From positions 1 to 7,610 of the forward strand of contig VAXX01000172.1 of NCBI GenBank assembly GCA_005885115.1: a stretch of 7,610 nucleotides of DNA, read 5' to 3'. The position numbers were made by a program, and so were the translations under genes. The stretch is from Actinomycetota bacterium. Its GTDB lineage: Bacteria > Actinomycetota > Actinomycetes > Mycobacteriales > Micromonosporaceae. This document shows positions 5,090-7,610 of this stretch, piece by piece. Under the pieces are notes generated by a model that worked only from the letters and a program-made list of their open reading frames with translations, was not told the origin of the DNA and made no database searches. Each line of letters starts with the position of its first letter. Within the stretch, counting starts at the first letter, position 1.

Positions 5090-6294
5090 GGCTCATCGAA
5101 ACGGTACGGTTCGCGCTGCGCGGGGTCACCGCGAACAAGCTGCGGTCCGGGCTGACCGTACTCGGGATGCTGATCGGGGTCGCCGCCGTGATCCTGCTCG
5201 TCGCGGTCGGCAACGGGTCGGCCAAGGCGGTACAGGCGCGGATCGCCCGGCTCGGTACCACCACCTTGACCGTCAGCAGCGGCGGCCGGCAGGTGGGCAA
5301 CGGCGCGACCACGACGCAGAACACCTCGCTCACGATGGCCCTCGCGCAAGCCTTGCGGGACAAGGACTCCGCGCCCGACGTGAAGACCGTCTCGCCGGTG
5401 GTGACCACCTCCCAGGCGGCCACGTTCCAGGGCACCAGCCACACGATCGCGCAGATCGTCGGTACCGTGCCGAGCTACCTCGGCGCGTCCAACTACACGA
5501 TCGCGCGCGGTTCGGTGTTCACCGACCAGGACGTGGCCGACGGGCGCAAGGTCATGGTCATCGGGCAGACCGTGGCCGAGGACCTGTTCGGCGACGTGGA
5601 CCCGCTCAACCAGCAGGTCACCGTCAACGGCACCCTGTTCACCGTCGTGGGGGTGTTGGCCGCCAAGGACTCCACCGGCTTCACCGACCCGAACGACGTG
5701 GCGGGTGCGCCGATCAGCGCGGTGCAGCAGGCGTTGACCGGGTACGGGCCGGTGAACCAGATCGTCGTGGAGGCCAACAGCTCCGAGGCGGTACCGGCGG
5801 CGCAGGACGAGGTGACCGCCATCCTGACCCAGCGGCTGCACGTCACGGGTACGGCGCCGTTCCGGGTACAGAGCGCGTCGCAGTTGCTCACCACCGCACA
5901 GGACACCGCCGCGACGTTCACCACCCTGCTCGGCGCCGTCGCCGCGATCAGCCTGCTCGTGGGCGGGATCGGGATCACCAACATCATGCTGGTCACGGTG
6001 ACCGAGCGGACCCGGGAGATCGGTATCCGTAAGGCGTTGGGCGCCCCGAAACGTACGGTGCTGACCCAGTTCCTGGTCGAGGCGACCGTGCTGAGCCTGA
6101 TCGGCGGGCTGCTCGGGGTCCTGGCCGCGCTGATCGGGGCGCAGTTCACCATCGCCGGGATCAAGCCGGCGATCGTACCGAGCTCGATCGTCCTGGCCCT
6201 GGCGGTATCCGTGGCGATCGGGCTCTTCTTCGGCAGCTATCCGGCCAGCCGCGCGGCGGCTCTGCGACCCATCGAGGCATTGCGTTATGAGTAG
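5086..6294 (+). CDS. MacB/FtsX-type ABC transporter permease
   Basis: This 402-residue permease begins at an ATG that overlaps the ATPase stop, with GAGGA at 5075-5079 at ideal spacing. Architecture is that of MacB without its fused ATPase: a short amphipathic start (V-R-F-A-L-R-G-V-T-A-N-K-L-R), TM1 (about 22-42), a large extracytoplasmic MacB_PCD domain (about 44-270), then the FtsX domain with TM2 (about 280-302), the cytoplasmic coupling segment T-R-E-I-G-I-R-K-A-L-G-A (309-320), TM3 (about 332-353) and TM4 (about 366-384), ending in Y-P-A-S-R-A-A-A-L-R-P-I-E-A-L-R-Y-E. Such proteins dimerise and couple ATP hydrolysis to movements of the outer domain and adaptor (mechanotransmission), rather than carrying substrate through the membrane. 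Substrates in known relatives include macrolides, peptides and lipids; nothing here identifies this one. Confidence 0.96.
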   Translation: MRLIETVRFALRGVTANKLRSGLTVLGMLIGVAAVILLVAVGNGSAKAVQARIARLGTTTLTVSSGGRQVGNGATTTQNTSLTMALAQALRDKDSAPDVKTVSPVVTTSQAATFQGTSHTIAQIVGTVPSYLGASNYTIARGSVFTDQDVADGRKVMVIGQTVAEDLFGDVDPLNQQVTVNGTLFTVVGVLAAKDSTGFTDPNDVAGAPISAVQQALTGYGPVNQIVVEANSSEAVPAAQDEVTAILTQRLHVTGTAPFRVQSASQLLTTAQDTAATFTTLLGAVAAISLLVGGIGITNIMLVTVTERTREIGIRKALGAPKRTVLTQFLVEATVLSLIGGLLGVLAALIGAQFTIAGIKPAIVPSSIVLALAVSVAIGLFFGSYPASRAAALRPIEALRYE

Positions 6295-6763
6295 CGTCTG
6301 GGACGGACGGCACTCCGTCGAACTCACCGAGCCCGTCGAGCTCGGCGACCCGTTCGCCGACGACCTGTCCGAGCAGCTCGCCGCCCGGGCACCCCGCCGG
6401 TACACCAACAAGGCGACCGTCCTGCTGGTCGGGGTCGTGCTGCTGGTCGGCGGGTTCCTCGGCGGCGTACAGGTGGAGAAGCACTTCGGCACCGCGGCCG
6501 CCTCGCCGACGACGTTCCCGAGCGGCTTCCGCAACGCCTCCGGCGGCGGCGGCACCACCGGTACCGTCAAGCTCGTGGACGGCTCCACGGTGTACGTGAC
6601 ACTGGCCAACGGGGACGTCGTCATCGTGCATACCACCGCAAACACCACGGTCACCCAGGCCGGCTCGGTCAAGGACCTCACCGCCGGCGCCACGGTCACG
6701 GTCACCGGCCAGACCGGCAGCGACGGCTCGATGACGGCGACCCGGATCGTCAAGACCCGCTAA
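6287..6763 (+). CDS. Single-pass membrane protein with extracellular DUF5666-like domain
   Basis: A 158-residue protein whose ATG lies eight bases inside the permease gene; GAGG at 6274-6277 supports the start. It has a cytoplasmic N-terminal part rich in acidic residues (about 1-40, with E-L-G-D-P-F-A-D-D-L), an R-R positive cluster (37-38), one membrane helix (about 44-63), a short Ser/Thr/Gly linker and a compact beta domain (92-156). That domain shows the alternating pattern G-T-V-K-L-V-D-G-S-T-V-Y-V-T then T-A-G-A-T-V-T-V-T-G-Q, typical of DUF5666 (OB-fold-like beta barrel of unknown function), a recognition by eye. With positive residues inside, the domain would face out, next to the adaptors and the outer domain of the permease. 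Its place as last gene of the overlapping operon suggests a dedicated accessory subunit. The stop overlaps the tadA stop from the opposite strand (CTAA). Confidence 0.88.
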   Translation: MSSVWDGRHSVELTEPVELGDPFADDLSEQLAARAPRRYTNKATVLLVGVVLLVGGFLGGVQVEKHFGTAAASPTTFPSGFRNASGGGGTTGTVKLVDGSTVYVTLANGDVVIVHTTANTTVTQAGSVKDLTAGATVTVTGQTGSDGSMTATRIVKTR

Positions 6764-7260
6764 CGGTGCCCCTGGAAGAAGTCCCGGACGAGCGCGGCGC
6801 ACTCCGCCTCCAGTACCCCTGAATGCACTTCGGGTCGGTGGTTGAGCCGGCGGTCGCGCACCACGTCCCACAGCGACCCCACCGCGCCGGTCCTGGGCTC
6901 CCACGCCCCGAAGACCAGCCGGTCGATCCGGGCCAGCACCAGCGCGCCCGCGCACATCGTGCACGGCTCCAGGGTGACCACCAGGGTGCAGCCGGCCAGC
7001 CGCCACGAGCCGGCGGCGCGAGCGGCGCCGCGCAACGCGACGATCTCCGCGTGCGCGGTCGGGTCGTGGCTCGCCTCGCGTTCGTTACGCCCGGCGCTCA
7101 GCTCCCGGCCGTCCGGGCCGAAGACGACCGCGCCCACCGGCACGTCGGCCGGCGCTCGCGGCGCCGCGCCGACCGGCGGTCCAGGCACTTCCGAAGGCGC
7201 CGCACCGGCGGATCCGGCGACCTCCAGGGCCCGCCGCATCCACGGGTCAAACCGACTCAC
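6760..7260 (-). CDS. tadA: tRNA-specific adenosine deaminase TadA
   Basis: Zinc deaminase that converts the wobble adenosine of tRNA-Arg(ACG) to inosine. The motifs are complete: H-A-E at 70-72 (zinc ligand H70, proton-shuttle E72), P-C-T-M-C at 99-103 (zinc ligands C100 and C103), D-P-T-A-H-A-E, R-N-E, G-A-x-G-S-L-x-D-V, L-N-H-R-P-E-V and the C-terminal E-C-A-A-L-x-R-D-F-F helix, all as in E. coli TadA. I chose GTG 7260 (166 residues) because it keeps F-D-P-W-M-R-R-A-L, which matches the first helix of the family; GTG 7287 and ATG 7239 are alternatives, and none has a good Shine-Dalgarno sequence. An Ala/Pro-rich insertion (about 16-39) lies between helix 1 and the P-V-G-A-V strand. The start overlaps the upstream gene by 14 bases, implying coupling. 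Confidence 0.96.
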   Translation of the reverse strand: MSRFDPWMRRALEVAGSAGAAPSEVPGPPVGAAPRAPADVPVGAVVFGPDGRELSAGRNEREASHDPTAHAEIVALRGAARAAGSWRLAGCTLVVTLEPCTMCAGALVLARIDRLVFGAWEPRTGAVGSLWDVVRDRRLNHRPEVHSGVLEAECAALVRDFFQGHR

Positions 7261-7610
7261 GGAGCTGGTCGATGGCGTCCCCGGCACCGATCGCGGCGCA
7301 CAGTTCGGCGGTGAGGTCGGCGGGCAGCATGCCTTCCCGCGCGCACACGGCGAGCAGCCGGGGCGCCGGTATGCCCAGGTCGGCCAGCAGGTCGGCGTCG
7401 CCGATCGGCTCGACGTCCGGATCGACCGGCGGGGTATCGCCCGCCTCGGTGGTCTCGGCGACCACCTCGTCCAGGTCGGGTACCGCCGTCTCCACGTCGC
7501 CGAGCAGCAACGCGCCCAGCCGGGACTCCTCGGCGAACGCGCTGTCCGAGCCGAACACCCGCAGGTCCTCGCCCTCGTCCAGGCGCAGGATCGCCAGGTA
7601 CACGTCGTCG
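7247..7610 (-). CDS. tRNA adenosine deaminase-associated protein (5' end missing)
   Basis: The reading frame stays open to the right edge, so this is the C-terminal 120 or so residues of a longer protein; the GTG at 7603 is internal, because D-D precedes it in frame and the family pattern continues as x-D-D-x-Y-L-A-[IV]-L-R-L-D. It is acidic, with F-G-S-D-S-A-F-A-E-E-S-R-L-G-A-L-L-L-G-D and a C-terminal A-D-L-L-A-D-L-G-I helical part. This matches the actinobacterial family named tRNA adenosine deaminase-associated protein, known from its conserved position just upstream of tadA, exactly as here. Its molecular role is not established. No catalytic motif is visible. It overlaps tadA, so the two are very likely one transcript. 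Confidence 0.88.
   Translation of the reverse strand, partial: DDVYLAILRLDEGEDLRVFGSDSAFAEESRLGALLLGDVETAVPDLDEVVAETTEAGDTPPVDPDVEPIGDADLLADLGIPAPRLLAVCAREGMLPADLTAELCAAIGAGDAIDQLRESV

Noticed and set aside
5032..6753. Minus-strand open frame of over 500 codons opposite the permease and the DUF5666 gene
   Set aside because: Open only because of codon bias in the permease gene, which has a full MacB/FtsX architecture on the other strand.

Overview
The window is GC-rich, with tightly packed genes, GTG/ATG starts, a tRNA that lacks an encoded CCA end, and a tadA gene preceded by its actinobacterial partner gene. These point to a high-GC actinomycete, plausibly of the Micromonosporaceae, although the family is an inference from style and not proven. 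No mobile element, integrase, CRISPR array or rRNA is visible, and no gap between genes exceeds 300 bases.

Layout. At the left edge is the 5' part of a secreted protein gene on the minus strand (1-312), possibly related to glycoside hydrolase family 75, with an AT-rich promoter region behind it. Next on the minus strand is tRNA-Ser(CGA) (497-583), followed by a strong 20-bp hairpin (443-484). Divergent from the tRNA is a hexameric-type purine nucleoside phosphorylase gene (637-1350), whose start codon lies directly against a small hairpin.

The centre of the window is an ABC export cassette. A plus-strand operon of five overlapping genes (2011-6763) encodes two paralogous HlyD/MacA-like adaptors, a MacB-type ATPase, a MacB/FtsX-type permease and a single-pass membrane protein with an extracellular DUF5666-like beta domain. 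Every junction is a start-stop overlap (GTGA, ATGA, ATGA, then 8 bases), which implies translational coupling and fixed stoichiometry. Divergent from it is a lipoprotein gene (1347-1874) whose product carries two copies of a Cys-containing F-Q-A-Y-x-x-C-L-R-x-H-G-V module. The 136-base divergent control region holds a perfect 9-7-9 inverted repeat, the best candidate operator. No regulator gene for it is present here. The likely picture is a monoderm envelope export or stress system: ATPase and permease provide mechanotransmission-type transport, the two adaptors form the extracytoplasmic part, and the lipoprotein and DUF5666 protein act as accessory extracytoplasmic parts. The substrate cannot be read from the sequence.

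The cassette is bounded on both sides by convergent housekeeping genes whose stop codons overlap those of the cassette by 4 bases (CTAG at 1347, CTAA at 6760). On the right are tadA (minus strand, tRNA adenosine deaminase) and, upstream of it, the gene for the tRNA adenosine deaminase-associated protein, which runs off the window at 7610.
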